From: Pseudomonadota bacterium
GTDB lineage: Bacteria; Myxococcota_A; Polyangia; Haliangiales; Haliangiaceae
DNA: 8,360 nucleotides
Direction of reading: 5' to 3'
Assembly (NCBI GenBank): GCA_023430775.1
Contig: JAEYYY010000508.1
Coordinates: 1 to 8,360, forward strand
In this document: piece by piece, positions 1 to 6,748 of the stretch
Position numbering within the stretch: position 1 is the stretch's first letter
Layout: each line of letters begins with the position of its first letter
The notes under the pieces: model-generated
What the model was told of the DNA's origin: nothing
Databases searched by the model: none
The model's input: the letters and a program-made list of their open reading frames with translations, nothing else
Position numbers and translations under genes: made by a program

Positions 1-35
1 TCATCGTCGTCGTCGTCATCATCATCATCGTCGTC
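1..35. repeat. GAC/GAT trinucleotide tract encoding poly-Asp
   Basis: On the minus strand this is an uninterrupted run of GAC and GAT codons, eleven complete ones (35 down to 3), all Asp, cut by the window edge. The two synonymous codons occur in blocks (GAC2, GAT4, GAC4, GAT1) rather than at random, which suggests growth by slippage. Because the unit is three bases, length change would not shift the frame. Confidence 0.85.
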
Positions 36-923
36 TGCCAGCATCTCGACGGTGTCGGTGGCCGAGACCTCGACGGTCCAGATCGCGCCCTCGTCACCGG
101 TGACGACGTACGTGTTGCCGTACGCGACGATCGTCCACAGGTGGCCCTCGAGATCGGTGGGCACGCGACCGAAGGCCTTGCCGTCGTCGGCGGAGAACAG
201 CACGACATCGTTGCCGACGATCACGATGCCCTGTGGCGTCTCGATCATCGATTCGAGATCCTCGCCGGTCGGCACCGACACTTCGTCCCAGCTGTGACCG
301 CGATCGGTCGAGCGGTAGACGGTGCCGCCATCGCCGCTGACCAGCCAGCTGCCGGCGCGGGTCACGATCAGATCGGTGAGCGGCGAGCTGCACACCGTGA
401 TGGTGTCGAACGCGGTGCCGTTCCACCGCCGCAGGTCGCCGTCGTAACCGAGCACGTGGACGATGCCGTCGACGATGCGGATGCCGAGGAACCGTGTCTC
501 GGTCTCGACCTCGATCCGCTGGTAAGCCACACCATCGGTCGAGCGCAGGATCACGCCGTCGTCGCCGCACACCCACCACACACCATCGGGGGTGCGGGCG
601 AGCTCGAACAGGCAGGTGCTGGTGCCGACGGGGATCGTGGTCCACGTCAGGCCGCTATCGACCGATGCCGCGAGGGTGCCGTACTCGCCGCACAGGTAGA
701 GCGCGTTGCCTTGCTTCGAGATCGTGCGCAGGCCCGGCGGCGAAGGTGGCGGCAGCCGGCGCCACGACTGCGCGCCGTCCTCGCTGACCAGCAGCGTGGG
801 CTTGTGATAGGTGCCGCCGGTGGCGTACAGGCGATCGCCGTCGACGAGGACATCGCCGAGGTAGCCGAACGAAGCGTCGGCCGGATGGACGGCGCGGACA
901 CGGAGCTTGGGAGCGCGACTCAT
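1..923 (-). CDS. Asp-box (BNR/YCF48-like) seven-bladed beta-propeller protein with C-terminal poly-Asp tract, 3' end outside window
   Basis: The frame read leftward from the ATG at 923 stays open to the window edge, giving 307 visible residues. It holds about seven repeats of a 'hydrophobic strand, Gly, S/T-x-D-x-G-x-x-W' pattern. Asp-box motifs are visible at S47-W54, S87-W94, S128-Y134, S205-W212 and S244-F251; degenerate blades lie around W167 and W282. This is the signature of BNR/YCF48-type propellers, which usually act as interaction platforms; sialidase catalytic residues are not evident. There is no signal peptide (start MSRAPKLRVR), so a cytoplasmic location is likely. Residues 297-307 are eleven consecutive Asp, and the tract may continue past the window. 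The start is well supported: ATGA overlap with the stop of the upstream gene and an AAGGA site (934-930) 6 nt before the ATG. It is therefore probably translationally coupled to the solenoid protein. The precise function is unknown. Confidence 0.85.
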   Translation of the reverse strand, partial: MSRAPKLRVRAVHPADASFGYLGDVLVDGDRLYATGGTYHKPTLLVSEDGAQSWRRLPPPSPPGLRTISKQGNALYLCGEYGTLAASVDSGLTWTTIPVGTSTCLFELARTPDGVWWVCGDDGVILRSTDGVAYQRIEVETETRFLGIRIVDGIVHVLGYDGDLRRWNGTAFDTITVCSSPLTDLIVTRAGSWLVSGDGGTVYRSTDRGHSWDEVSVPTGEDLESMIETPQGIVIVGNDVVLFSADDGKAFGRVPTDLEGHLWTIVAYGNTYVVTGDEGAIWTVEVSATDTVEMLADDDDDDDDDDD

Positions 924-3900
924 TCGTCGTCCTTCTTCGAGAGATCCTCGATCGACAGCCCGTGCTCGGCGAGCGCCGCGGCGATCCGCGGATCGCTCTT
1001 GCGCCGTTTCAACCAGTCGCGTGCGGCCTTCGGCTTCCAGTGCTTGTCCTCGACGAGGACGTGGACCATGCCGCGAGCGATCGGCGGACCGAGGCGATCG
1101 GCATAGCGCAGCACCGGATCGGCGAGCTCGCGATCCTCGGCGAGCAGCAGCTCCTCGAACAGCTTGTCGGCGCCGCCGATCAGCACCAGCGCGTGGACCG
1201 TCCACAACAGCGCGTAGTAGCGCGGGCCCTCCGACGGGAACGGTCGCTTCGTACGCGCGTGCTCCGCGGCGATCGCCCGCGCGAACGCGATCAACGGCTC
1301 GCGCGACGACTCGTCGGGATGCTCGGCGATCCACAGCGCGATGTTGCCGAGGTGCGTGCCGGTGCCGGCCGCGAGGGCCTCGTGCAACCGATCGCGGCCC
1401 GCCGCGGCGAGCTCGCCGACGCGATACGGATCGAAGATGTCGATCGCCGGGATCGCGCCTCCGCGCTGCTTCAGCACGTGGATCGCCGCGAGCTGCAGCA
1501 CCGGGTGCTCGGACTGCACGTGCGGCACCGCGAGGTCGACGGGGACATCGCTACGTCGCGCGACGACCGCGAGCACGCGAGCGCGCTTCTTCGCGCCGTC
1601 CTCCTGATCGTCCTTGTAGCGCTTGCGCGCCAGCTCCTCGCGCAACGCCGCCGCGACATCGACGGAGGCAACGCCGAGATCGTGAAGCGCGAGCGTGCGG
1701 CCGAGCCTGGCGTCGTCGGTGACCTTCGGGATGCTCTGGATCAGCGCGGCGATCTCGGCCTTGCGCTCGGGATCGCGCGCGCCGAGCCGGCCGAGTGCCT
1801 CGAGCTGCTCCGAGGTGATGCGGTGCGCGTGCTCGCGCTCGATCTGACCCTTGATGCCGGTGACGATCGCATCGAGGCCCCGGTTCACCGAGGCCAGCGC
1901 GAGCGCGCACGGACCGCGCGAGTCGTCGACGAGATGGCTATCCGCGGACGCCACGCCCTCGAGCGCCGCGATCACCGTCTCGGAGATGCCGAGCTGCTGG
2001 ATGGCCTCGCACAGCACCTCGATCGCCTCCTCGAGGATCATCGTGCTCATCGCGGCTTCGAAGCCGAGACCGCGCCCGAACATCTGATCGAGCGACGGCT
2101 CGAGCACGTCGGCGATCAGCTTGCCATCGCCGGGTGAACCGACGCGAGCGAGCAAGCGGGCGCCGGCCATCCAGCGATACACCGCGCCGTCCTCGCGATC
2201 GCGCAACCACTCGCGCGCCTGCGGAGCGATCGCGGCGAGGTCGCCTCGATCGCCATCGATCCACGGCACCAGCATGCGGTAACCGAGCCACGGCTGGTCG
2301 CCGACGACGGCGGCGACGTGCGGGAGGATCGCCGGATCGGCGCGCAGCGCGAGACCGAGCGCGGCGACATCGATCTCGTACTTGATGATCAGATTCTCGC
2401 GCTCGTAACCGCTGTTCTTCGCCCACGTGATCACCGCACCGGCGGCGGCGAGCTCCTCGGGGAAGTCGGGCTCCGCGCTCTCGTCGCCGGCTTCGTCATC
2501 CTCGGGCTCGTCCTCGTCGGCGCCTGTCTTGTTCGAGCCCGGGTCGAGCGCGCGAAACGCCTCCATCACCGCCTGAAAATCATCGATCGCGCCGAGCTTC
2601 TTGCGGCCCTTCGCCAGCTCGCCGACCAGCGCGGCGACATCGCGCGACAGCTGCGACGGCGTGTCGCTCGCGACGGCGAGGAACTTGTCGAGCCGCGGAT
2701 CGCGAAACACCAGGCAGTGAAACGCCCAGAACACGCTGACCCACGGCTGCGCCGCCGCCTTGAGGATGCGCTCGAACCGCGCGTCGTCGAGCTGCGCCTG
2801 CGCCGGGTTGTACTCCGCCGCCGCACCCTCGGGGTTCCCTGCGAGCAGCCGCAGCAGCCAGCGATTGCGATAGAAGAAGTAGCCGGGCACGCAGTTCGCG
2901 CGCCGGAAGTGAAAGCCCTCGGCGTGATCGCCTTGCGGATCGCCGGTGACCTCGTCGTCGGAGAGCGTGTCCTCGTCGAGGATCTCCGCCTCGAGCTCGG
3001 TCATCGGTGCGCGCAGATCGATGCGCCCGCGCAGTCGCTCGAACGCTTGCGCGAGGCACGGCTGCGACACCGTCTCGCGATCGGCGGCGGTGAGCAGCGT
3101 GACGGTGTACGCCCAGTCATCGAGCGTGCGCGCGACCGGGATCTGGATCGCCTCCTCGCTCAGGTTCAGCGGATACACCGCGTCGCTGGGGGCCTCGGGC
3201 GCCTCGCAGATCGACGCGCAGTAGCGCAGCCGGCCATCGCTGCTGGTGCCGATCGGGATCACGCCGCTGACCACGCTGTAGAGCCCGTCGCTGCGGCACG
3301 GCGCGTCCTGATGCTCGACGATCAGCGCCTCGATCAGGTTTCCGCTCGCCACCAGATCCGCATCGCGCGTCACGCGCATGCCGAACAGCGCCGGCTCGGT
3401 CGCGAACGCGTCGAACCACGCGCGCAGGGGCGCCGGCATCGGCATGCCGTAGAGATCCTGGAACCGCCTGGCATCGAGTGGCCGGCGCGGACGCGCGGGC
3501 GTCGGCAGCAGGAAGTCGTCGACGGGCGGCGCCTTGGCGGCATCGAACGACGACAGGATCCGCGGCAGCACGCCGGAGGCGAGAAAGCCGTCGGGCTTCG
3601 CACCGGCCCACACCGGATCGAGCTGACCGGGTGTAGCGGTGGCAGCCGCGGCGCGCTCCTCGACCAGCTCGGCACCGCGCTCGTCGAGCGCCGTCCGCGA
3701 GGTCTCCCTGCCGGCCTCGAACAGGATCGCGAGGCCCCACGCGCGCGGATCGCTCGACGGAAACACGTCGTCGGTCACGCCCCTCGCGCGATACAGCACG
3801 TGCTTGCCCGCGGGCTTTCCCTTCGAGTAGCGAGCGTCGCGCGCGAGCGAGCCATCGGGGTGATAGCGCTTGAACGCGCCGGTCAGCCGACCCTTCGCGT

Positions 3901-4051
3901 CGAACCGCGCCTCGAACAGCAACGAGCCGTCCGAGCGCCAGGTCTTCCAGTCACCGAGCGGTTGTCCGTCGACGATCTCGCCGACCTGCCACCAGCCATC
4001 GCGCAGCGAGAACCGCGCCGCGCGAGGAACCTTCGAGGGACGCTGGATCAT
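920..4051 (-). CDS. MORN-repeat (YwqK-like) / possible SUKH-SMI1-like / alpha-solenoid multidomain protein, 1043 aa
   Basis: Residues about 21-90 carry three MORN-variant (MORN_2, YwqK-type) repeats, each with a 'G-x-W/F-K-x-W/Y-x-x-D-G-S-L' core (for example DWKTWRSDGSL at 34-44 and AFKRYHPDGSL at 59-69). Residues about 193-325 resemble a SUKH/SMI1-KNR4 fold: a proline-led helix, then VIPIGTSSDGRLRY (264-277), then a 'VYPLN' strand and a closing helix (VARTLDDWAYTV). This match is tentative. A highly acidic linker sits at 511-530. Residues about 531-1030 are Ala/Leu-rich paired helices consistent with HEAT-like repeats (clearest at 826-863). No catalytic motif, signal peptide or TM segment is seen. 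YwqK-type MORN and SUKH domains are known from immunity proteins of polymorphic toxins, but no toxin is nearby, so an interaction or scaffold role is inferred. The ATG at 4051 is used although no clear ribosome site precedes it. The TGA overlaps the propeller start, and the upstream regulator ends 47 bp away. Confidence 0.85.
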   Translation of the reverse strand: MIQRPSKVPRAARFSLRDGWWQVGEIVDGQPLGDWKTWRSDGSLLFEARFDAKGRLTGAFKRYHPDGSLARDARYSKGKPAGKHVLYRARGVTDDVFPSSDPRAWGLAILFEAGRETSRTALDERGAELVEERAAAATATPGQLDPVWAGAKPDGFLASGVLPRILSSFDAAKAPPVDDFLLPTPARPRRPLDARRFQDLYGMPMPAPLRAWFDAFATEPALFGMRVTRDADLVASGNLIEALIVEHQDAPCRSDGLYSVVSGVIPIGTSSDGRLRYCASICEAPEAPSDAVYPLNLSEEAIQIPVARTLDDWAYTVTLLTAADRETVSQPCLAQAFERLRGRIDLRAPMTELEAEILDEDTLSDDEVTGDPQGDHAEGFHFRRANCVPGYFFYRNRWLLRLLAGNPEGAAAEYNPAQAQLDDARFERILKAAAQPWVSVFWAFHCLVFRDPRLDKFLAVASDTPSQLSRDVAALVGELAKGRKKLGAIDDFQAVMEAFRALDPGSNKTGADEDEPEDDEAGDESAEPDFPEELAAAGAVITWAKNSGYERENLIIKYEIDVAALGLALRADPAILPHVAAVVGDQPWLGYRMLVPWIDGDRGDLAAIAPQAREWLRDREDGAVYRWMAGARLLARVGSPGDGKLIADVLEPSLDQMFGRGLGFEAAMSTMILEEAIEVLCEAIQQLGISETVIAALEGVASADSHLVDDSRGPCALALASVNRGLDAIVTGIKGQIEREHAHRITSEQLEALGRLGARDPERKAEIAALIQSIPKVTDDARLGRTLALHDLGVASVDVAAALREELARKRYKDDQEDGAKKRARVLAVVARRSDVPVDLAVPHVQSEHPVLQLAAIHVLKQRGGAIPAIDIFDPYRVGELAAAGRDRLHEALAAGTGTHLGNIALWIAEHPDESSREPLIAFARAIAAEHARTKRPFPSEGPRYYALLWTVHALVLIGGADKLFEELLLAEDRELADPVLRYADRLGPPIARGMVHVLVEDKHWKPKAARDWLKRRKSDPRIAAALAEHGLSIEDLSKKDDE
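930..934 (-). promoter_or_regulatory. Shine-Dalgarno site of the propeller gene
   Basis: On the minus strand AAGGA lies 6 nt upstream of the ATG at 923, inside the last codons of the upstream 1043-residue gene. With the ATGA stop/start overlap it fixes the start of the propeller gene and implies coupled translation. Confidence 0.65.
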
Positions 4052-4098
4052 TGCGCCGGATGGTAGACGAATTGCCCACCACGCGAGCCACTCCCGCC

Positions 4099-4530
4099 CT
4101 ACGTCGAGCGCAGCGCCGGATCGTTGACGCGGATCGGCGACAGCGAGAACTTTCGCCGCCGCCGCGTTCGCACGAACTCGATCAGGCGGCCGAGCACGAT
4201 GGTGTCGACGGGCTTGTGGAGCACGATGTCGATGCCGACCGCGTTCGCGCGATCGAGCTCGGCGGTGACGTCGCCGGTCATCATGATGATCGTCGCGCTG
4301 TCGGGAAGCCCACGCTCGCGCAGCTGCAAGGCGAGCTCGTAGCCGTTGAGGTCGGGAAGTCCGAGATCGAGCAGCACCGCATCGAACGTCGACGAGCTCG
4401 CGAGCTGGCGCGCCGACTCGCCATCGCGAGCGAGCGCGACGACGTGACCGTCGTGCCGGAGCACCTCGACCACGAGCTCGCCCCAGTCCGGGTCGTCCTC
4501 GACGACGAGTATGGAGAGGGCGGTGGCCAC
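4099..4530 (-). CDS. Single-domain (CheY-like) response regulator with arginine-rich C-terminal tail
   Basis: This 143-residue protein is a complete receiver domain: the acidic pocket E11-D12-D13, the phospho-acceptor D55 in VLLDLGLPDLNG, T85 in MMTGD, and K106-P107 (HKPVD). There is no DNA-binding or enzymatic output domain. After the final helix comes a basic tail (RTRRRRK, 121-127) and about 16 polar residues. The start is GTG at 4530. An in-frame TAA lies seven codons upstream and there is no ATG near the N-terminus, so GTG is the only reasonable start; no Shine-Dalgarno site is evident. It is transcribed away from the kinase cluster and is the first gene of a probable leftward operon with the MORN/solenoid and propeller genes. 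By family knowledge it accepts phosphate from a histidine kinase. The adjacent divergent kinases are plausible donors, but that is inferred. Confidence 0.93.
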   Translation of the reverse strand: MATALSILVVEDDPDWGELVVEVLRHDGHVVALARDGESARQLASSSTFDAVLLDLGLPDLNGYELALQLRERGLPDSATIIMMTGDVTAELDRANAVGIDIVLHKPVDTIVLGRLIEFVRTRRRRKFSLSPIRVNDPALRST

Positions 4531-4652
4531 GTGCGAACCAGATTGTCTTTATCAGATCTCGGTTTCAAGGAAGCTGTCGCGACCTCGCGGTCTGACGCTT
4601 GCACGAATCGGGCTCCGCGCGCTGCCAATGCCAGGGAGCGGGTCGCAAGTCC
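4531..4652. promoter_or_regulatory. Divergent intergenic region, probable bidirectional promoter
   Basis: These 122 bp separate the leftward regulator from the rightward kinase and must hold the promoters for both groups if the starts are right. Bases 4536-4573 are a local AT-rich patch (15 G/C of 38) in otherwise GC-rich DNA. A TTGAAA lies on the minus strand at 4568-4563 and a TTGTCT on the plus strand at 4543-4548, but neither has a convincing -10 box at normal spacing. No operator palindrome is obvious. If the kinase actually starts at the TTG at 4599, the region shrinks to 68 bp. Confidence 0.4.
4633..4638 (+). promoter_or_regulatory. Candidate ribosome binding site of the sensor kinase
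   Basis: AGGGAG lies 14 nt upstream of the ATG at 4653, longer than the usual 5-9 nt. It is the best purine-rich site before any candidate start, and so weakly favours 4653 over TTG 4599 (nearest purine-rich site, 4567-4573, is 25 nt away) and over ATG 4722 (none). Confidence 0.35.
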
Positions 4653-6287
4653 ATGGTCTCGACGACCCATCCACCCACCCCCGCCCCCGGGAGCCCGAGC
4701 GCGAGCGTCACGCCGTGGCGAATGCGCTCGGTCCGTGCGCGGGAGTCGCAGGCCGTTCCCGAGCCGGCGGTGGCCCGGTTCACCATCCTCTCGGCGGTCG
4801 TGGTCGCGCTCGTGTTGCTGGTCGCCAACCTGTACGCCGCCGTGGTCGAGGACGGCCGACCCAGTGCGGCGATCAACGTGCAAGCGTTCCTCGGCCTGGT
4901 CTGCCTCGGGCTCGCGACGCCGCTGACCACGAGCTCGCGGACGGTGCTGCGCCGTGGCGCGCTGGTCGTGCTGGTGGCGATCGGCGTCTACGGGGTCGCC
5001 AGCCTGATCGAGAGCTTCGCGGGCGCCACCCACCTGACGACCGCGCCACCCAACACGGCGCTGCTGTTCGCCTGCCTCGGCTTCGGCGTCGCCGCCGGGC
5101 ATCACGCGTCGTCGCGCGCCCGCTGGTTCGCCGATGGCCTGGTGATCGCCGGCGGCGTGATCTCGCTGTTCGCGCTGATCGCGCTGCTGTTCGGCTCCGC
5201 CGTGCAGTACCCGATCACCGGCGAAGCGCCGATGACGATCGCGACCGCGAGCCTCGGCTTGCTGGTCGCCGGCGCGGTGACCTTCCTGCGCTCCGATCGC
5301 GGCATCGGCAAGGTGTTCAACAGCAACGGGACCGGCGGCATCCTCGCGCGACGGCTGGTGCCGGTGCTGATCGTGTTGCCGATCGCGATCGCGCGCCTGA
5401 TGTATCTCGGCGTCGAGGCCGGCGCGTACGACGCCGCATTCGCGATCTCGGTGGGCGTGCTGATCGGCGTCGTCATCCTGACGATCTCGATCATCACCAG
5501 CGCGAGCGTGCTCGACCGGCTCGACACGGTCCGGCGCGGCAACGAGGCGCAGATCCGCCAGATGGTCGGCGACATCGCGCGCCAGTCGAAGGAGCTGGCG
5601 CGCAGCAACCAGGAGCTCGAGTCCTTCTCCTACTCCGTGTCACACGATCTGCGCGCACCGATCCGCCACATCGCCGGGTTCACCGAGCTGCTCGCGAAGA
5701 GCAACAGCGACAAGCTCGACGACAAGGGCAAGCGGTACATCGCGATGATCACCGATTCCGCGCAGCAGGCCGGGACACTGATCGACGACCTGCTCGAGTT
5801 CTCCCGGATGGGCCGCGCCGAGATCAAGACGCGCGAGGTCCCGCTCGACGACATCGTGCGCGATGCCTGGAGCAAGCTGGGTCCCGAGCGTGCCGGCCGC
5901 GACATCGCGCTGCGCCTGTCGCCGCTGCCGACGGTGCACGCCGATCCCGCGATGCTCGAGGTCGTGATCGGCAACCTGCTGTCGAACGCGATCAAGTACA
6001 CGGCGACCAAGCCGCGCGCCGAGATCGAGATCGGCTCGCGAGAGGACGGCGACGAGGTCGTGGTCTCGGTCCGCGACAACGGCGTCGGGTTCGATAACAA
6101 ATACGTCGACAAGCTGTTCGGCGTGTTCCAGCGACTCCACGGTGACGAGTTCGAAGGCGTCGGCATCGGCCTGGCCAATGTCAAACGCATCGTCGAGCGT
6201 CACGGTGGTCGAGTCTGGGCGGAAGGCGAAGTCGATCACGGCGCGTCCTTCCACTTCACCATGCCGCGAAAGGGACTGCGTTCATGA
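4653..6287 (+). CDS. Membrane sensor histidine kinase, eight predicted TM helices plus Cph1-like HisKA/HATPase core
   Basis: The 544-residue product begins with a Pro/Ser-rich cytosolic stretch (1-42). About eight hydrophobic segments follow, near 43-64, 75-91, 102-121, 134-149, 161-183, 196-212, 234-254 and 262-283. A predicted coiled coil (about 290-323) leads directly into the kinase without PAS, GAF or HAMP. The H-box is SYSVSHDLRAPIRHI with His331, the N-box GNLLSNAIKYT with Asn445, G1 DNGVGF at 475-480, and G2 GVGIGLAN from 502. This H-box and C-terminus are the type found in phytochrome-family kinases (Cph1), which usually pair with an Rcp1-like regulator, and such a regulator is the next gene (ATGA overlap). 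The TM region is the likely sensor; I do not recognise a named family for it and the signal is unknown. ATG 4653 was preferred over TTG 4599 (18 residues longer) and ATG 4722; all keep every domain. Confidence 0.93.
   Translation: MVSTTHPPTPAPGSPSASVTPWRMRSVRARESQAVPEPAVARFTILSAVVVALVLLVANLYAAVVEDGRPSAAINVQAFLGLVCLGLATPLTTSSRTVLRRGALVVLVAIGVYGVASLIESFAGATHLTTAPPNTALLFACLGFGVAAGHHASSRARWFADGLVIAGGVISLFALIALLFGSAVQYPITGEAPMTIATASLGLLVAGAVTFLRSDRGIGKVFNSNGTGGILARRLVPVLIVLPIAIARLMYLGVEAGAYDAAFAISVGVLIGVVILTISIITSASVLDRLDTVRRGNEAQIRQMVGDIARQSKELARSNQELESFSYSVSHDLRAPIRHIAGFTELLAKSNSDKLDDKGKRYIAMITDSAQQAGTLIDDLLEFSRMGRAEIKTREVPLDDIVRDAWSKLGPERAGRDIALRLSPLPTVHADPAMLEVVIGNLLSNAIKYTATKPRAEIEIGSREDGDEVVVSVRDNGVGFDNKYVDKLFGVFQRLHGDEFEGVGIGLANVKRIVERHGGRVWAEGEVDHGASFHFTMPRKGLRS
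6269..6275 (+). promoter_or_regulatory. Shine-Dalgarno site of the Rcp1-like regulator
   Basis: AAAGGGA ends 8 nt before the ATG at 6284, within the final codons of the kinase gene. The spacing favours ATG 6284 over the adjacent ATG at 6287 and supports coupled translation of kinase and regulator. Confidence 0.6.
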
Positions 6288-6748
6288 TGGTCAAGCGTAT
6301 CTTGCTGGTCGAGGATTCTCAGAAGGACATCGATCTGACGCTCGCGGCGTTGGAAGAAAACAATCTCGCCGACGAGGTCGTCGTCGTGCGCGATGGCGAG
6401 CAGGCGCTGGACTATCTCTACCGGAGGAACAACTTCCGGTTGCGCGCGGGCGGCAATCCCGCGGTGGTGTTGCTCGATCTCAAGCTGCCGAAGGTGAGCG
6501 GGCTCGAGGTGCTCGCGCAGGTCAAGACCGACCCCGCGCTCAAGGCGATCCCGATCGTGATGCTGACGTCGTCGCGCGAGGAGATCGATCTCGCGGGCAG
6601 CTACCAGCTCGGCGTCAACGCGTACGTGGTCAAGCCGGTGACGTTCTCGCAGTTCGTCGACGCGCTGCGCGAGCTCGGTCTGTTCTGGGCAGAGATCAAC
6701 GAGCCACCGCCCGGCAGCGTGGGCCGGAAGGTGGGACCCACCGCATGA
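6284..6748 (+). CDS. Rcp1-like single-domain response regulator
   Basis: This 154-residue receiver-only protein has pocket residues E10-D11, phospho-acceptor D65 in VVLLDLKLPKVSG, T95 (MLTSS) and K117-P118 (YVVKPV). The insert before beta-3 (LDYLYRRNNFR) and the terminal FVDALRELGLFWAEINEPP are features of the Rcp1 subfamily, the cognate regulators of Cph1-type kinases. Those proteins usually dimerise and have no output domain. It sits directly after the Cph1-like kinase with a 4-nt overlap, so it is very probably that kinase's substrate. Two consecutive ATG codons (6284, 6287) are available; the ribosome site favours the first. Its stop overlaps the next gene by ATGA. The target of the phosphorylated form is not visible: contact with the downstream REC-GAF kinase is possible but inferred. 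Confidence 0.94.
   Translation: MMVKRILLVEDSQKDIDLTLAALEENNLADEVVVVRDGEQALDYLYRRNNFRLRAGGNPAVVLLDLKLPKVSGLEVLAQVKTDPALKAIPIVMLTSSREEIDLAGSYQLGVNAYVVKPVTFSQFVDALRELGLFWAEINEPPPGSVGRKVGPTA
6730..6742 (+). promoter_or_regulatory. Perfect inverted repeat over the start region of the REC-GAF kinase gene
   Basis: GGTGGG-A-CCCACC is a perfect 13-nt palindrome with an odd centre. As RNA it could form a 5-bp stem with a 3-nt loop. It ends 2 nt before the ATG at 6745 and its left arm overlaps the purine-rich stretch (AAGGTGGGA, 6728-6736) that would act as the ribosome site. It could mask that site until a ribosome finishing the upstream regulator opens it. This is structural inference; chance is possible in GC-rich DNA. 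Confidence 0.35.

Noticed and set aside
1..923. Active sialidase, suggested by the Asp-box motifs.
   Set aside because: Asp boxes are structural. The arginine triad and other catalytic residues are not recognisable and there is no signal peptide.
1..4051. Toxin-antitoxin or polymorphic toxin-immunity locus suggested by the YwqK-like and SUKH-like regions.
   Set aside because: No toxin domain, secretion signal, Rhs repeats or small nuclease-like gene is present in the window.
2318..4066. A 582-codon plus-strand open frame, with others at 141-1106 and 962-2137, opposite the minus-strand genes.
   Set aside because: The products are Arg/Ala/Glu-rich with no domain pattern. They arise because GC-rich genes leave few stops on the opposite strand, and the minus-strand frames show clear domains, overlaps and a ribosome site.
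4626..4641. Sigma-54-like GG-N10-GC arrangement on the minus strand.
   Set aside because: The TGGCA half matches, but the -12 half lacks the TT before GC; partial matches like this are expected by chance in GC-rich DNA.
4599..4652. TTG start extending the sensor kinase by 18 residues.
   Set aside because: It has no nearby ribosome site and adds no recognisable sequence. ATG 4653 is a better codon with an AGGGAG upstream, though at long spacing.
4511..6097. A 528-codon plus-strand open frame shifted relative to the sensor kinase.
   Set aside because: The product is Arg-rich without motifs, while the alternative frame contains TM helices and intact kinase boxes.
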